A DNA stretch of 64,000 nucleotides from positions 5,019,962 to 5,083,961 of the forward strand of contig NC_079412.1 in the NCBI RefSeq assembly GCF_026213295.1, in the 5' to 3' direction. This DNA comes from Gadus chalcogrammus (lineage: Eukaryota > Chordata > Actinopteri > Gadiformes > Gadidae). The notes under the pieces were generated by a model. That model made no database searches and was not told where the DNA came from. It worked only from the letters and a program-made list of their open reading frames with translations. Both the position numbers and the translations under genes were made by a program. This document shows, piece after piece, positions 24,172 to 35,619 of this stretch. The first letter of the stretch is position 1, and each line of letters starts with the position of its first letter.

Positions 24172-24478
24172 AGAGAGTTTCTCTCACTAAGAGCTAATGG
24201 GCGGTTTTTAGCAAGTCTGCCGCTTGCTTGCGCTCTCACCACGTGTAATCTCATCGGGGGATGTCGCTGAACCTCTCGAATCCTGGAGTCAGTTCATTAT
24301 TGATTCCAATGTCCTGGATGGCGGAAGAGCGTCTGCTTGGTGTGGTAGGCAGCATGATTGGCATGGCCGGAGAGCAATCCCTGTGTCAACAAACGACGAC
24401 GTATTATGCACAACACCAACAGCAGAACGGATATCAAAATAACAAAGAGGTGTACAACACTTGCGTTACAGTGTGTGT

Positions 24479-24481
<3 letters not shown>

Positions 24482-24572
<91 letters not shown>

Positions 24573-24603
24573 ACACACACATACACACGCACACACACAC
24601 ACG
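24482..24603. repeat. (CA)n microsatellite
   Basis: Almost pure CA for about 85 bp, then interrupted by TA and CG variants up to 24603. Confidence 0.97.
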
Positions 24604-24647
24604 TGGCGCTCGCACGGCCGTAGCACATTGTCTCTATCGCAATGGCG

Positions 24648-24798
24648 AGGCGCACACAGCTTTTGGCCATGTGCTGTTAATATTCTATAACACTCCGGGT
24701 TCTCTGGCGGGAGTCCTGGAGCTCTATAAATAATATCCTATTATGCATAGATATCTATATCATACAAATATTATCACGGCCAAAAGCTGTGTGCGCCT
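24648..24798. repeat. 21-bp perfect inverted repeat
   Basis: Arms 24648-24668 and 24778-24798 are exact complements ('aggcgcacacagc' and 'tttggcc' inverted as 'ggccaaa' and 'gctgtgtgcgcct'). They enclose 109 bp containing 'tctataaataata'. It lies just before a second foldback, and together they may be one composite MITE. Confidence 0.75.
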
Positions 24799-24884
24799 GC
24801 AGACGATACTATGAATCTCAGACGACTGCGTCGGGTTCTCCTACGTCTCTTCCACATCAATCTGAAGTAGACTGAACAACGACA

Positions 24885-25035
24885 TGGAGGAGAAAGGGAT
24901 TGTTGCCCGCCGTCTGTGATTGTCTCCCGCCGGACTCCCGCTGCCCGCTGCTGAGGCACCGCCGTCTCGGAAGCGGGCAGCGGGCATCGGGGCTCTGGCG
25001 GGAGACAATCGCGGGCAACAATCCCTTCTCCTCCA
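24885..25035. repeat. Foldback element, GC-rich hairpin
   Basis: Left arm tggaggagaaagggattgtt with its continuation is mirrored by the right arm ending aatcccttctcctcca. Inner arms gattgtctcccgcc (24918-24931) and ggcgggagacaatc (24997-25010) pair exactly. An inner part (cccgctgcccgct / agcgggcagcggg) also pairs. About 60 bp per arm can form a near-continuous hairpin. No coding content. Confidence 0.75.
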
Positions 25036-25110
25036 TTACGCGGTTCATGGACTTCAGGGAGTGAAGGCCAAAGTTCCTTTCCCCCAATTCCTTCTCAACC
25101 ATGGCTGAGA

Positions 25111-25138
25111 TAATAATAATAATAATAATAATAATAAT
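25111..25138. repeat. (AAT)n microsatellite
   Basis: About nine AAT units, followed by 'gcattgaatttatatagcg', which is typical of the A/T-rich tails of fish LINE copies. Confidence 0.9.
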
Positions 25139-25253
25139 GCATTGAATTTATATAGCGATTATATAGCGATTTATATAGAGATAAGCCCAGTCAACCCAGT
25201 CATAGCTCATTGACAGTCGTAGCTGTCAATGAGTTGTAGCTCATCGACAGTGG

Positions 25254-25486
25254 TAGCTCATTCTCTCATTGGCTAGCCAAATTCTCTGGGCGGGCAAAGC
25301 AGAGAAGGGGAGGTAATCGAAATCGGAGCATCTGAGCTTTCATTTTTCAAAGGCGGAACAGATCTAGTGCTCGTTTCACACCTTACGCCATTTCTAGCTA
25401 CTGGTGGACCATAGGCAGGCTAGGGGAACTCATATTAATGTTAGAAAACCTCATAAAGTGACATTTTCATGCCATGGGATCTTTAA
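25254..25486. mobile_element. MITE half, TTAA-ended (Kolobok-like?)
   Basis: The stretch ending 'tcatgccatgggatctttaa', preceded by 'ggaactcatattaatgtt' and 'cctcataaagtg', matches from memory the terminal part of a very common fish MITE whose ends read TTAAAGGTCCCATG. Only one terminus is visible; the left half is lost or diverged. Confidence 0.45.
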
Positions 25487-27007
25487 TATTTCATTGATAT
25501 TAGACTCCCGAAAATCGTTCAAACAGCCCTGTATCTCATTGTTTACAGATGTTTCATTATAGGTCTATTAAGAGTGCCCCTCACAGTTTCAGCTGGTGAA
25601 TTGGAAAGCTTGGATTTTCAAAAATAGGTTTCAGGTTGACAGTTCTGCGAAGAAGGGGTGGAGTGTTTTCATCATGATTACGACCCAGGCCAACTTTGTG
25701 ATAACTTTTTAAGCACCGTTGTTGACATGTGAATGAGGGATGTTGTGTATCAAAATGCGCTACACACTGTGGTGTACAAGTATGTGACAAAGCGATCATC
25801 ACTGGTTGTATCTGTTGTACGGCTCTATGGACTAAGCCATGGCATGAAAGCCTGTCTGGCATCGTTTAGGACTTTAATTCCTTCTGTGATCCTATTCACA
25901 TTATTACTTTTGTTTTAACTATTGTTATTGTTGTTTTGACTATTCTCATTGGTTTCGTTTGTTTGTCAGTTTATTTTGTTGTATTACTCGAACATGTTCG
26001 AAATAAAAAAGCTAAACTGAACTAAACTATCTGTACATTGCTAGCATTATACTCACTAAACATATCAAGCCATAACTATCACTTATAACAATAATCAATA
26101 GGTTGTGCAAACTGTGATTCATTTCATCTACCTGAGTTTTCCTGCGTTATAGTCCAAGTCCGCTCTGCATTCACTTCCTGTATTTATGATATGGGATTGT
26201 GCCGAGGCAGGCCATCGGATGACAGGGGGAGGGGTATTTTAAGGTGTTCCTCAAATACTAATTATATGTGTGTAAAATATACTTTATATATGAAGTTGTA
26301 TTTTGTTGATATTCTCTGACGGGATGATAATACACCTTAGTTTTGGGTTTTGGCCGGCTAAGCTTTGTATGCAAGTTAATTGATTCATACTAACTTGGTA
26401 TTCATACGGTTCATCTACGTCACGTTTTCACACTGCTCATCTGAATGTAAGAGAGAGACAGAGATATTATCGATTTTAGGCTCCGATCCCTATTTGTTAT
26501 CCCTAGTTTTTTTTTAAGTCCATTAGTATGCTTGCCTCAAATCAATCTTCATGACATATATATTTATTTAGTCCACAACCCCTCCCCATACAGTGGAGAT
26601 ATCTTGAAAGCGTTCAAGAGCACTGATGCCTACCAATATGCTGTGGCTGGATGGGTGAAGGACGCTAAAGTGAGGCACTTGGCCACCAATAATCATTATC
26701 TGATAAGGGCAAAGTTAAGTACTATATATTTGTGACTTCTTGTGAACTGTTTGTGGTGGGTTACTATCATTGATCGTTGAAATCAGTCATCAAATCAGAC
26801 GATAATTTCGCCGGGGCTTTCGCTTAGGACGAGTTTTCTTCAAGATTCATTTTGTACCCACAACAAAACCCGATTTGAATTATGATGGATTATTGATTAT
26901 AATTATTATGGATTATTTTGGACAATAAATGAGGTATTAATACCAATACTCTTTGGCTGGGACGATGTCAACATTGGGTAAATGGAGCAGAACATAGTTG
27001 GTCATAT
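25487..27007. other. Unrecognised DNA, with a possible LINE 3' tail
   Basis: At 25985-26031 'ctcgaacatgttcgaaataa' followed by 'gctaaactgaactaaact' resembles the 3' end of a fish LINE. The remainder is not recognised. Confidence 0.4.
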
Positions 27008-27337
27008 ATGGAAGCATATATGTAGCAAAATTCAAATGGCAATGCAATTTGCAATTTGCAATTCAATAAGTAATTACGTTATGCAATTGACAATGCATTA
27101 TGCAATTTCATAATGTAATTTGTAAATACGTTATTCAAAGTGTATTTTAATATGCAAAGTGACAATGCAATCCTCAATTACATTTGCAAAACTTATAACA
27201 ATAAAAATACAATAACATTTTGTCAAATTCTTTTGAGTTCCTTTATTCAAATTGCAAAGCTATAGCGTCCACGTGATTGCAATCCACTTCGCCACGCTCC
27301 GTGTGTTGCGATATTCAAATGACATTTCAATCCGCAA

Positions 27338-27446
27338 AACGGAATCCAAAACGGAATCCAAAACGGAATCCAAAGAGGAATAAAAATAGGAATCCAAAGA
27401 GGAATCAAAATAGGAATCCAAAGAGGAATACAAATAGGAATCCAAA
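27338..27446. repeat. Minisatellite, 12-bp units
   Basis: Tandem units vary around aaaacggaatcc, caaagaggaata and aaaataggaatcc, about nine in all. The period is a multiple of three, so open frames (Lys-Arg-Asn-Pro repeats) appear by chance. Confidence 0.9.
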
Positions 27447-27530
27447 AAGTCAATATGCAAAGTGGCAAACGTATCAGCCAATCAGCGTCTGGACGTCAAT
27501 TTCTATTGTCTCCAAGGGTATCTCCACGGC

Positions 27531-27960
27531 AATAATAATAATAATAATAATAATAATACATTTAATTTAAAGGGCGCCTTTCGAGACACCCAAGGTCACC
27601 TTACAGAGCATAAAGTTATCATAAATAGTTTAAAACAACACATTGTGGAAAAATAATAATAATAAATAAATAAATAAAACAAAAACAAGACAAAACAAAC
27701 AAACAATCAAGACAGTGATCAGTTAGACGTTGTGTGCGAGTTTGAACAGGTGAGTTGTGACTTGAAGGTTGTAATGGTGTATGACTGTTTTATGTGTGGG
27801 GGGAGGGAGTTCCAGAGCCTGGGTGCTGAACAGCTGAATGACCGGGCACCCATTCGTAATGAGTCGTGATGTGGGGATACATAGTAGTCCAGCAGAGGTT
27901 GAGCGGAGGGAGCGGGAGGGAGTGTATTCTTGGAGGAGGTCGCAGAGGTAACTCTGCGAC
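27531..27960 (-). pseudogene. LINE (L2-like) 3' fragment with RT C-terminus
   Basis: On the minus strand the frame reads YLCDLLQEYTPSRSLRSTSA, then GLLCIPTSRLI and TQALELPPPTHKT. This is the 'YLxdLLxxYxPsRsLRSs...lL.iPrsRl' tail of the fish L2-like RT, followed by a 3' UTR whose end is the (AAT)n tract at 27531-27559. It is 5'-truncated, as usual for LINE insertions, and sits inside the TA-flanked element. Confidence 0.85.
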
Positions 27961-28402
27961 GATTTGAATTTTGCTACATATATGCTTCCATAGTCATGCC
28001 CGTTTCTTGAACACGTTTTGCAAACTTGGCTAATTGTTTCAAAACTCAACACTCAAGCAAATAAGAAACAACAAGGAGAAATATGCCTTTCATATCTATG
28101 TCAAGTTGAAACTCTGCTATCGAAACCTAACAATCCTTTGTGAAAATGTCACTCTGATGACAAAATGATACACACTTGTATCATATGAATAAACTTCTAC
28201 TCTATATAAAATACTGCAATCTTTCATATTCAATGCACTAGATTGCAGTACGGTACTTTTCATTGAAGTAAATTCAGTTTCAGCAAACATATACCAAAAA
28301 TACTCTACTTTACTGTAAACACAGAAAAACAAGGCAATTGTGCGTCGGTGGGCTTATGGATCCTTGCCATGTGTGCCAAATCCATCCATAGATTGACCTT
28401 AC

Positions 28403-28627
28403 CTCAATGTCTCTGGAGGCCTGTTCCATTGCCTGCAGAATAAAATCTTCTATAGGGTTTAGAAATAGCGAGATATGGGCCAGGCATACAACTTCAAATT
28501 GTTTATTGTGTGTGAACCAGTTCCAGACCAGAACAGCCCAATGGAAACTAACATTATCCCAGACAACAAAAAACCTGCGCTGCTCTGATCTGTCCTGTAC
28601 AGCTGCATCATGAAGTGCATCTAGAAA
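28403..28627 (-). pseudogene. DDE transposase C-terminal remnant (Tc1/IS630-like, DDE_3 type)
   Basis: Minus-strand reading: FLDALHDAAVQDRSEQRRFF, VVWDNVSFHWAVLVWNWF, AHISLFLNPIEDFILQAMEQ. 'VWDNvsfH' carries the second catalytic aspartate and '..YSPfLNPIEeF' the third acidic residue of the DDE_3 fold. In this copy the usual 'LPPYSP' is 'LAHISL', and the segment after IEDF that relatives carry is missing, so the protein is a fossil. The frame stays open for 75 codons. Downstream (28000-28330) is AT-rich and may be the 3' part of the element. Confidence 0.75.
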
Positions 28628-28632
28628 TGTGA

Positions 28633-30065
28633 AGATATGTTGGGTATTCTAGGGACCTATATTTGCATGATTGTGCCGTAACCCTTGAAACCTTATGGCA
28701 GCACCCAATGTTTATTTTGAATAGATATTTTTTCCCAATAGTACCCTGAGATTTCATTTTTTAACTAAGTGTCTTATGTAGGAAATAGTGTGTAGTGTGC
28801 AGGAGCAAGTATGTTGTAAAATTGCAACTAAAGTACAAGAAGCACTTTTTTTTGTGTCTGAGAAGCTTTACCCTCTCCCACACTCACCTACACCTGCACA
28901 TACATGCTTCCTTCCTCATGACGTCAAATTGTATAATACATGGCACTCTGACGTCAGGAAAAGAACAACCCCAGCCTTCGGAATAGAGTGGAATGTTTGG
29001 CAGCAACTGCCGAAAACATAGGATTAAACATCCCTTTTTTGTCTTAATTACAGTCTTATTTTATTGACGGTTATAACATGGCATAAATTACCATGGTGAA
29101 GATCATATTAGCAATACTGCCATTTTTAAAACAAAAGTAACACCTGTTTTGGAATAATCAATAACAGTATTTTGGCCACTCTAACTGTGTGACACAAACT
29201 CAGTGCGTAGCTGGGCTGTGGGGGTGGGTGAGTGGAAGTGGTTTTTGAGGGTCAATAGTGAGATGAGGCATGCCCCCTGCAGTACGTTCTTCTAAACAAA
29301 GAACGGGGCCATGACATTATTGAAATCACTAGCGATCAGCATCAAGGTCAATTAAAGCAATGAGCTAGTCGAAAGGTTTTGATTGCAACTTTAACTTGCC
29401 ATTGTTCTATGTGTTGATAAATGATCAAATATGTCTGCCTGTCTTCTGCTTAACCTAATATACTTTCAACCGCTCAGTTTCTACGGAAGCTTAACCAAAT
29501 CAATGACATGTGGTATGTTTGCCACATCCCTCTCCAGAGACCCGTGTAGTGGTATCCGATTCAGAACGTCATTCAAAATGGCCTTTAGAGAAGGGGACTT
29601 GAACTTGAGTACCACAGTTGTTAAAAACATTGTAAAGGGCAACATCTCAACAAAGGGCTATTTTGGTTGTCCCCGTCCTCACACCATGTTCGTGACATGT
29701 ACCTTTCAAACTGCTACATCCAAGGTAGACTGCTACAACAACAATGAGTTGATACATTGTATCTCGTAAGATTGTGTATATTTACAAGCAATTCAGATTT
29801 TAGCACAAGGATCACAAATTGTGTTTTTTGGTTCAAATTACCCACTTCAAATATACTAGTTGCATGCATGGAATTGAGGAACAACACTGTGAAAGAGGTA
29901 GAATGTATTACAAAGAAACCCCAGAGATTGTGGGGATGAGGAGGCCCCAATTATTTGCTGGGTTCTCTTGCGCGCGAGCAGACCTTGTTTCAGTGGTTCT
30001 GGGTAGTCCAGATATTGAACCACATACGCAAATGAGCCCTCATTAGTTCCTTCTGTCGTTGAGGC
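28633..30065. other. Unrecognised DNA
   Basis: No gene was recognised. The segment 29160-29285 shares scattered similarity with 33640-33760 (ccactctaactg, tgtgtgacrcraactcag, agatgaggcatgc), suggesting two copies of an old unnamed repeat. Confidence 0.4.
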
Positions 30066-30072
30066 TCAAGTG

Positions 30073-30134
30073 GCTCTCTCTGTCTCTGTCTGTGTCTCTG
30101 TCTCTGTCTCTCTCTCTGTCTGTCTGTGTCTCTG

Positions 30135-30221
<87 letters not shown>

Positions 30222-30234
30222 ATTTCACTCTCTC

Positions 30235-30272
<38 letters not shown>

Positions 30273-30350
30273 GCTGTATCTCTCTCTCACTCTCTCTCTC
30301 TCTCTCTTTCTCTTGCTGTCTCTCTCTCTCTTTGTCTCTTTTTCTCTGTC
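30073..30350. repeat. (CT)n/(CTGT)n low-complexity tract
   Basis: A TCTGTCTC-type start becomes almost pure CT at 30150-30220, then imperfect CTCTCACTC and CTTTCTC units. Confidence 0.95.
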
Positions 30351-30550
30351 ATGTCTCACTCTTGCCGCTCTCATTTCTTAAGAGGCAAAAATTAAAGATT
30401 AAGACTGTAAAATAAGTCATGCACTGCTTCTTTCCCACAGCTGAAATTAAAACGTGGAATTAGGAAGGGTTGGTTTTGAATTTACTTGGTGTTGATTGAA
30501 GGGATAAAAAATGGTTGAGAGAAATTCCGACTTTGTCTTTAAAGCAAATA

Positions 30551-30566
30551 CACACAAACACACACA

Positions 30567-30643
<77 letters not shown>
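30551..30643. repeat. (CA)n/(CACG)n microsatellite
   Basis: A block of CGCA tetramers (about 30567-30598) is followed by pure CA. CG/CA alternation favours Z-DNA. Confidence 0.96.
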
Positions 30644-30645
<2 letters not shown>

Positions 30646-30928
30646 AGTAACCCGCACTATCTCTCCACCTATCACAAGGCCCCTTATCCACCAACATTTC
30701 TCTCCCATACAAGATGCACCTCACCGCTGCCTTTTCTCTCTAACATCTTCATCTGTAACATTTCCTTGTGAGAGGACTGCCTGCTGCCGCCACAGCTCAA
30801 TAGTTCTGTCAGGTTCACCTTTAACGTGTGGGGATGTCAGCGCCGTCTACCTCCCCTCACTTACTGCACTCACACATCACACTCTCCCCTTCCTCCAGAG
30901 ACATGCATGCACACAGGCATACATGAAC

Positions 30929-30963
<35 letters not shown>
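30929..30963. repeat. (CA)n microsatellite
   Basis: A short CA tract with one CG interruption. Confidence 0.9.
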
Positions 30964-30965
<2 letters not shown>

Positions 30966-32808
30966 GCCCATACTTGTGTGGACATACAAACACGCAGTTA
31001 CAAATCCCCCAGTATCCACATCAACGATGTCAGTGGTTATCTTTTTCTCCCTCTCCCTCCACAAGCCAGCGGCTGCTGAGGAGGGATTAGGCGATTATAA
31101 AGACAACATTTTGGGATTGGCTCGGAAACCCTATCAGATAAGAAAGAAAAAAGAGCAAACAAAAGCGCAAGCCTGCTGAGTTCGAAGCATTGCTGGCCTG
31201 CTTTGATCCCCTCGCACTTCCTGTCGAGACAACAAGAATCTGCCCCTCACATCTACTCGTGCCCATCTCGCCATCATCAAAGCCCCTGTCAGACGTGGGA
31301 GATGGGCGTTGGGGGTTGAGGTTTGACCGTGTGGTGCACTGGTTTGTCGCGGCTGACCAGGCTGTTTTGAGTTGAATTGTTTGAGAAAGCCGCCTGCGGA
31401 CGGCTTAACAACACCGCCCAACACTAACCTGTGCCGACTCAGGGACACAATGATGTGCCCCCTTGTTACACAGATGTTGTAGTTGGTCATCATGACTGGG
31501 AGTAAAATAAGGCTATGCAATAGTCAGTGATCATTATACAGCACTTTATACACGTCCAAGAGCATTCTAAAGGAAATGTTTAGCAAGCATAGACCTCTGA
31601 GTTTCATCAGTAACTGGCACTTCTTTCCAGCTGTTCAGCATTTCATCACATTACCACTTGCCAATGAGCAGGTTGGCTGAGGTCTTTGTGGCAGCTATTT
31701 TTATTGACCAGGTGTTTTGCGACACTATCTATCCAGCCATGGTTCTCCTAGCATTCTGTGATTACAGCAAGACACCCTCTTCCATTTTGACTTTTTTTAT
31801 TTATTTTTTCTGGTTTAATAATTCCTCAATTGCAGACGAGAATGGATAATAGGCGGCAAAAGGTTTGTTTCTGATGGATACATTTTTAATATCCAGGCAG
31901 TTCAAAGAGACAGATTCACAATTCTGGCGGCAGTGGTGGCAGCTGAACCGACCTAGCAGAGCAGGAGGCCAGACTGAACATCAACATGTATTATGGTATT
32001 GCGCTCCACCATAGATCGCTCCCTCTAGGAGAGGAGCGACGTTCTAAATGACGTTAGCTGGTGTAATTTACTCGGTCCCGGCCGACCGGGAATGCATACA
32101 AATCAAGCCTGTATTTTACGGTCGTTGCTAACTCATTTTCGGTTGGGGGGGGGGGGGGGGAGTGGCGGGGTTGTAAAGTAGATAGATCCTTTCAGTGTTT
32201 GCGTGGCACCTGAGTGTTTGTGAGGCTTTGCGAATGCAGAGATATGAGCCCATTCCTGTGAGCAAAGATTGGTCCGATTTACAGCAAGGAGGAGACATAG
32301 TTAGACCCTGGGGAATACCCCTGGAGCTCGACTCATCAAGAGAAGTGGTTTAGTTTTGCACTTAATACCAACCACACTCATTGTATTTGTAGTAGCAGGG
32401 GATCCATGTCCCATCAGTTTACGCCAATTCAACGTTTGCATATTTTATCAGAAAGAAAAGGCTCAGACCCCGAATTGAAATGCATTATTTAAACATGCTT
32501 GTTAAATTACCTCTATATCTGTGCCGATAGGCTTGTATTTTCATAATCTGACCATTTTAAAACCCGGCAACACATTCTTCCAAATAGCAAACACTAACCA
32601 TTGTGCAAACTACAAATCTCTTGATACATTCGGTCCGACATGAATGCACTCACTGCCGGGGTGTTTTCATACAGAAGAGCCTTTGCTTTGAATTATTAAG
32701 TGGCTAACCCTAACATTTTTAGATTCAAAACCCCACAATTATTGGCCAGCTCCTAAATAATGTGTGATATATGTCCATATTCCCTCATCCACTCCTCAAG
32801 CTTATATA
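30964..32808. other. Unrecognised DNA with a G homopolymer
   Basis: A run of about 17 consecutive G lies at 32145-32161 in a G-rich context, which may form a quadruplex. No gene recognised. Confidence 0.45.
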
Positions 32809-32809
32809 T

Positions 32810-32852
32810 TTACATTTAGTCGGTCAGCAGACACTTTTACCTAAAGGGACTG
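32810..32852. repeat. Fragment of a ubiquitous fish interspersed repeat
   Basis: The 'tacatttagtc..tcagcagac' block followed by 'acttttacctaaagggac' is a degenerate form of the fish-wide 'acatttagtcatttagcaga' plus 'cgcttttatccaaagcgac' motif. Its extent beyond this core is not visible. Confidence 0.5.
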
Positions 32853-33202
32853 AGTGAGGAGGAGAACAATCAAAAGCATCCAATCACTATCAGAGCAACT
32901 ACAAAAATGTAAGTGTTAGACAACCAAGTGTCAAAAAACATCTGCGCTGGAATGCAAGTTAGCAATTGGAATAGTGTTCCTGCATCCTAGGAGTTCATCA
33001 CCAATGTAGATCTGTACACGAAAGGAAGTGAAGCGTGCAGTGGCAGACTGGAGAACAGGAAGAGCCACTCTATTTATACTCTATTGTATTGTGTTTTTAT
33101 GTATGACACTGCTTGCCCTCTAGCCTTCATACTCACTTTATCAAGCTATGCCATCTGCCGTTCCTCTTGGCTCCTCCATCTCTACTTCACTGAGGAAAAT
33201 GC

Positions 33203-33224
33203 ATATGTATACATATAGTATATA

Positions 33225-33273
<49 letters not shown>

Positions 33274-33277
33274 TATC
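33203..33277. repeat. (TA)n microsatellite
   Basis: An almost uninterrupted TA tract with flanking TATG/TAGTA variants. Confidence 0.95.
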
Positions 33278-34588
33278 AACCTTTCAGGATGGAGGTCTTC
33301 TGATCTGTTGCTTGCACAGCTTCCTGAGGATTATCTACAGTTTTCTAACCTACTTTGTTGTATTCTGCATGAATCATCTAAAACAGGAATTTCATAGGAA
33401 CACATTTGCTTAAAGGCTACAAAATTTTTCATTGGCCACTTTTCCAAATTTTCTCCTATGGTACAGCTTGCTTTGGCTGTGCTGCTTTCTAAAAATTTCA
33501 GGAAATATTTTCTTCTGGCACAAGGCACGGAACAATCTCGCTCATCAAATGGAAGGAAGCGGAGCGAGCCCGTTTACCAAAGTAGATCGGTCCCTTAAAT
33601 TCTCAATGTGTAAGACTGAACCCCACCCCCAGCCCCAGTTCTGTCCACTCTAACTGGCTCTGCAAATGTGTGACGCGAACTGAGCATCACTCAGCGAGCT
33701 CTTCTGTATGGGAGGCTTTGTTGAGAGGGGTTGTTGAGTGCCGATTTTAAGATGAGGCATGCAGATCTGATTATATTGAAAATTAAGCAATATCACACAA
33801 TATCATGTTGTACTGAATATCAGCAAGGCTGTGATTCGGTCGTAGGTATATGAGGCCGTAGGCTGAGTGCCGAAGATAATCAAAGCCCTGCTGCTATTTT
33901 GTACAACAGCACAACCTTGAGTGTGATCTTGCATTTTATACAACAGTTCTAGTAATAAGCAACAACAGATTATGATTTGAGAGAGTATATCCGGTACTCT
34001 CAAAGAGCTTTTTCAGCGGTGGAAAAGCAACACCATTGTTAAATCTTTGGTCATACTTGTATCATTTATTTTCTATTCTGCAATTGACTAAAGGTTGATA
34101 TGCATCCTGCTGCTACCCTAATGCGCTTATTGTTTATCTTATAATGTTTTACCCTAAGCAGACTGGACTGCAGTGACGTTGACCTCGTGAGGTCCACAGG
34201 GATATTAGAAAACGGTACGGGCCGCAGCTAGCAGAGCTAACTGGTATCTTAAAAGTAAATATCTCAACAAAATACATTGACGTCTTTGGTACAACTGTTG
34301 TTTCTTCACATTCTGATAATTAAAATAAAAATTTGAACTACTTATAATCCAAAACGTTGCACCTTTTATCCTCAAGGTCAATTTGAGTTCATATTTATAT
34401 GCTATTGTACGTTTTTTAACTTTGGGCTTGTTGGGCGTGATAATGGTTTTCCTCTAAAGGAACGTGTGTAGGACTTTAACATGCATAAATCGCTTACAAT
34501 TTCCAATGTATCGACAGGATGTTAATTAACTTAAAAAATGTGTCCTTCCGTGAATCTCCCGGAAGACCACCTGTGGGCCGATTTCTAT
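33278..34588. other. Unrecognised DNA
   Basis: No gene recognised. The part at 33640-33760 resembles 29160-29285 (see that entry). Confidence 0.4.
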
Positions 34589-34589
34589 T

Positions 34590-35611
34590 ATATTTAAAGA
34601 GACCGTTGTCTGAGATGCAGAGACAGCATAACGCTACCAGCGTCTATCTTGTACGGTGTGGAATGAGAGCTTGGGAAGGGACTATTGCGCAAGCAGGCTA
34701 GTGATGGGTTGTTTGCGACCAAATCAGTTTGAATGAACAAATCTTTAACAAGAACGAACCGAACTGATTCTTCTCTCTCGTTCGTCTCGTTCGTTCTCAG
34801 ACTCGACTCCCCCCAGAACCTCTAGTCGCTGACTCGCTGCCTCGCTGTTTGTTCACTGACTATGAGTGGAAGAGCAAAGAGGCTTAGTGAGCGAGCGTAC
34901 GATAATACGATTCAATATCAGTGAAATGGTAAATGCATGCTGTCTTTGTACTGTCTGTGTCATGCCAGATTTATCAAATATTTGAATGTCTCCTCAAACT
35001 GTCTCGTTCTTTCATGGTTCGTTCTCCACCTGGGAACCCCACCAACATTGCTAAATCAAGTCTATTATCTTTCTCATATGTTAAACATCCAATCATCAAC
35101 TATAACCCCCCCCCTCCCCCCAATCCCACTGCGTTTGGTTAAAGTTGTTTAGTCTGACTGACTCAGCTGAGAACCGTGCATTCCATGATTCGATTCACCG
35201 CTACCGGAAACTCGACTGAACGAAACTAACGAACGATTCTGAACGATTCTTCTTGGCGAACTGACCGACGCAAACTGAATCAAGGAAAGTAATCATTGAA
35301 TCCATCACTAAATCACTGTGTGATTGCACAATAGCATACTGCCTGAGAAGGCAGTATCGCTGTCAAATCTGTCCCTGGGAAAAGTAAAGTTGCGCGGAAT
35401 TGAAAAAGGAACTACGTTTCATTACCATATCTTCAATTGTTATGCAAAACTTTACTTTTTACATGAAAAATGTGTTATGTAACTGTATTTACTCGTTACT
35501 TACTTTATAACGCGTTACAGACAACTACCGGACACGCCGGTCTCACGGTATCGTCAAAATCGCAAATTCACACCGATGTTCTTTTTATACCATTTATACC
35601 GTACACCCCTA
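34590..35611 (-). mobile_element. hAT element, family A copy 2, interrupted
   Basis: This is an inverted relative of 19281-20170. It ends at 35611 with the same terminus (taccgtacacccct followed by a). The parts 34590-34698 and about 35318-35611 align with the reverse complement of 19281 to about 19700, including 'actgcctgagaaggcagtat', 'ctgtccctgggaaaagtaaa' and 'cgctaccagcgtct'. Between them sits a 612-bp hAT of another family. The opposite terminus was not found, so the far end is truncated. Confidence 0.82.
34699..35310. mobile_element. hAT element, family B (612 bp), nested
   Basis: The 5' end TAGTGATGG and 3' end CCATCACTA are inverted complements. Subterminal regions are packed with 'gaacgaa', 'ttcgttc' and 'gattcg' motifs, as in known fish hAT MITEs starting TAGTGATGGG. 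There is no transposase frame. The 8 bases on either side (aagcaggc and aatcactg) agree at only about half the positions, so the target duplication has decayed or was lost. The element interrupts family A copy 2. Confidence 0.75.
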
Positions 35612-35619
35612 TATGTAGC

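Larger units (their letters stand above)
27008..27991. mobile_element. DNA element with 29-bp TIRs, TA-flanked
   Basis: The 29-bp terminal inverted repeats are perfect: 27008-27036 starts tggaagcatatatgtagc and ends aaaattcaaat; 27963-27991 is its exact reverse complement. TA dinucleotides flank both ends, as expected for a Tc1/mariner-type target duplication. The interior has many 'caatgcaattt/attgcaa' motifs, a GGAATCCAAA-type minisatellite and an inserted LINE fragment (27531-27960). There is no transposase, so it is a non-autonomous element. Confidence 0.75.
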
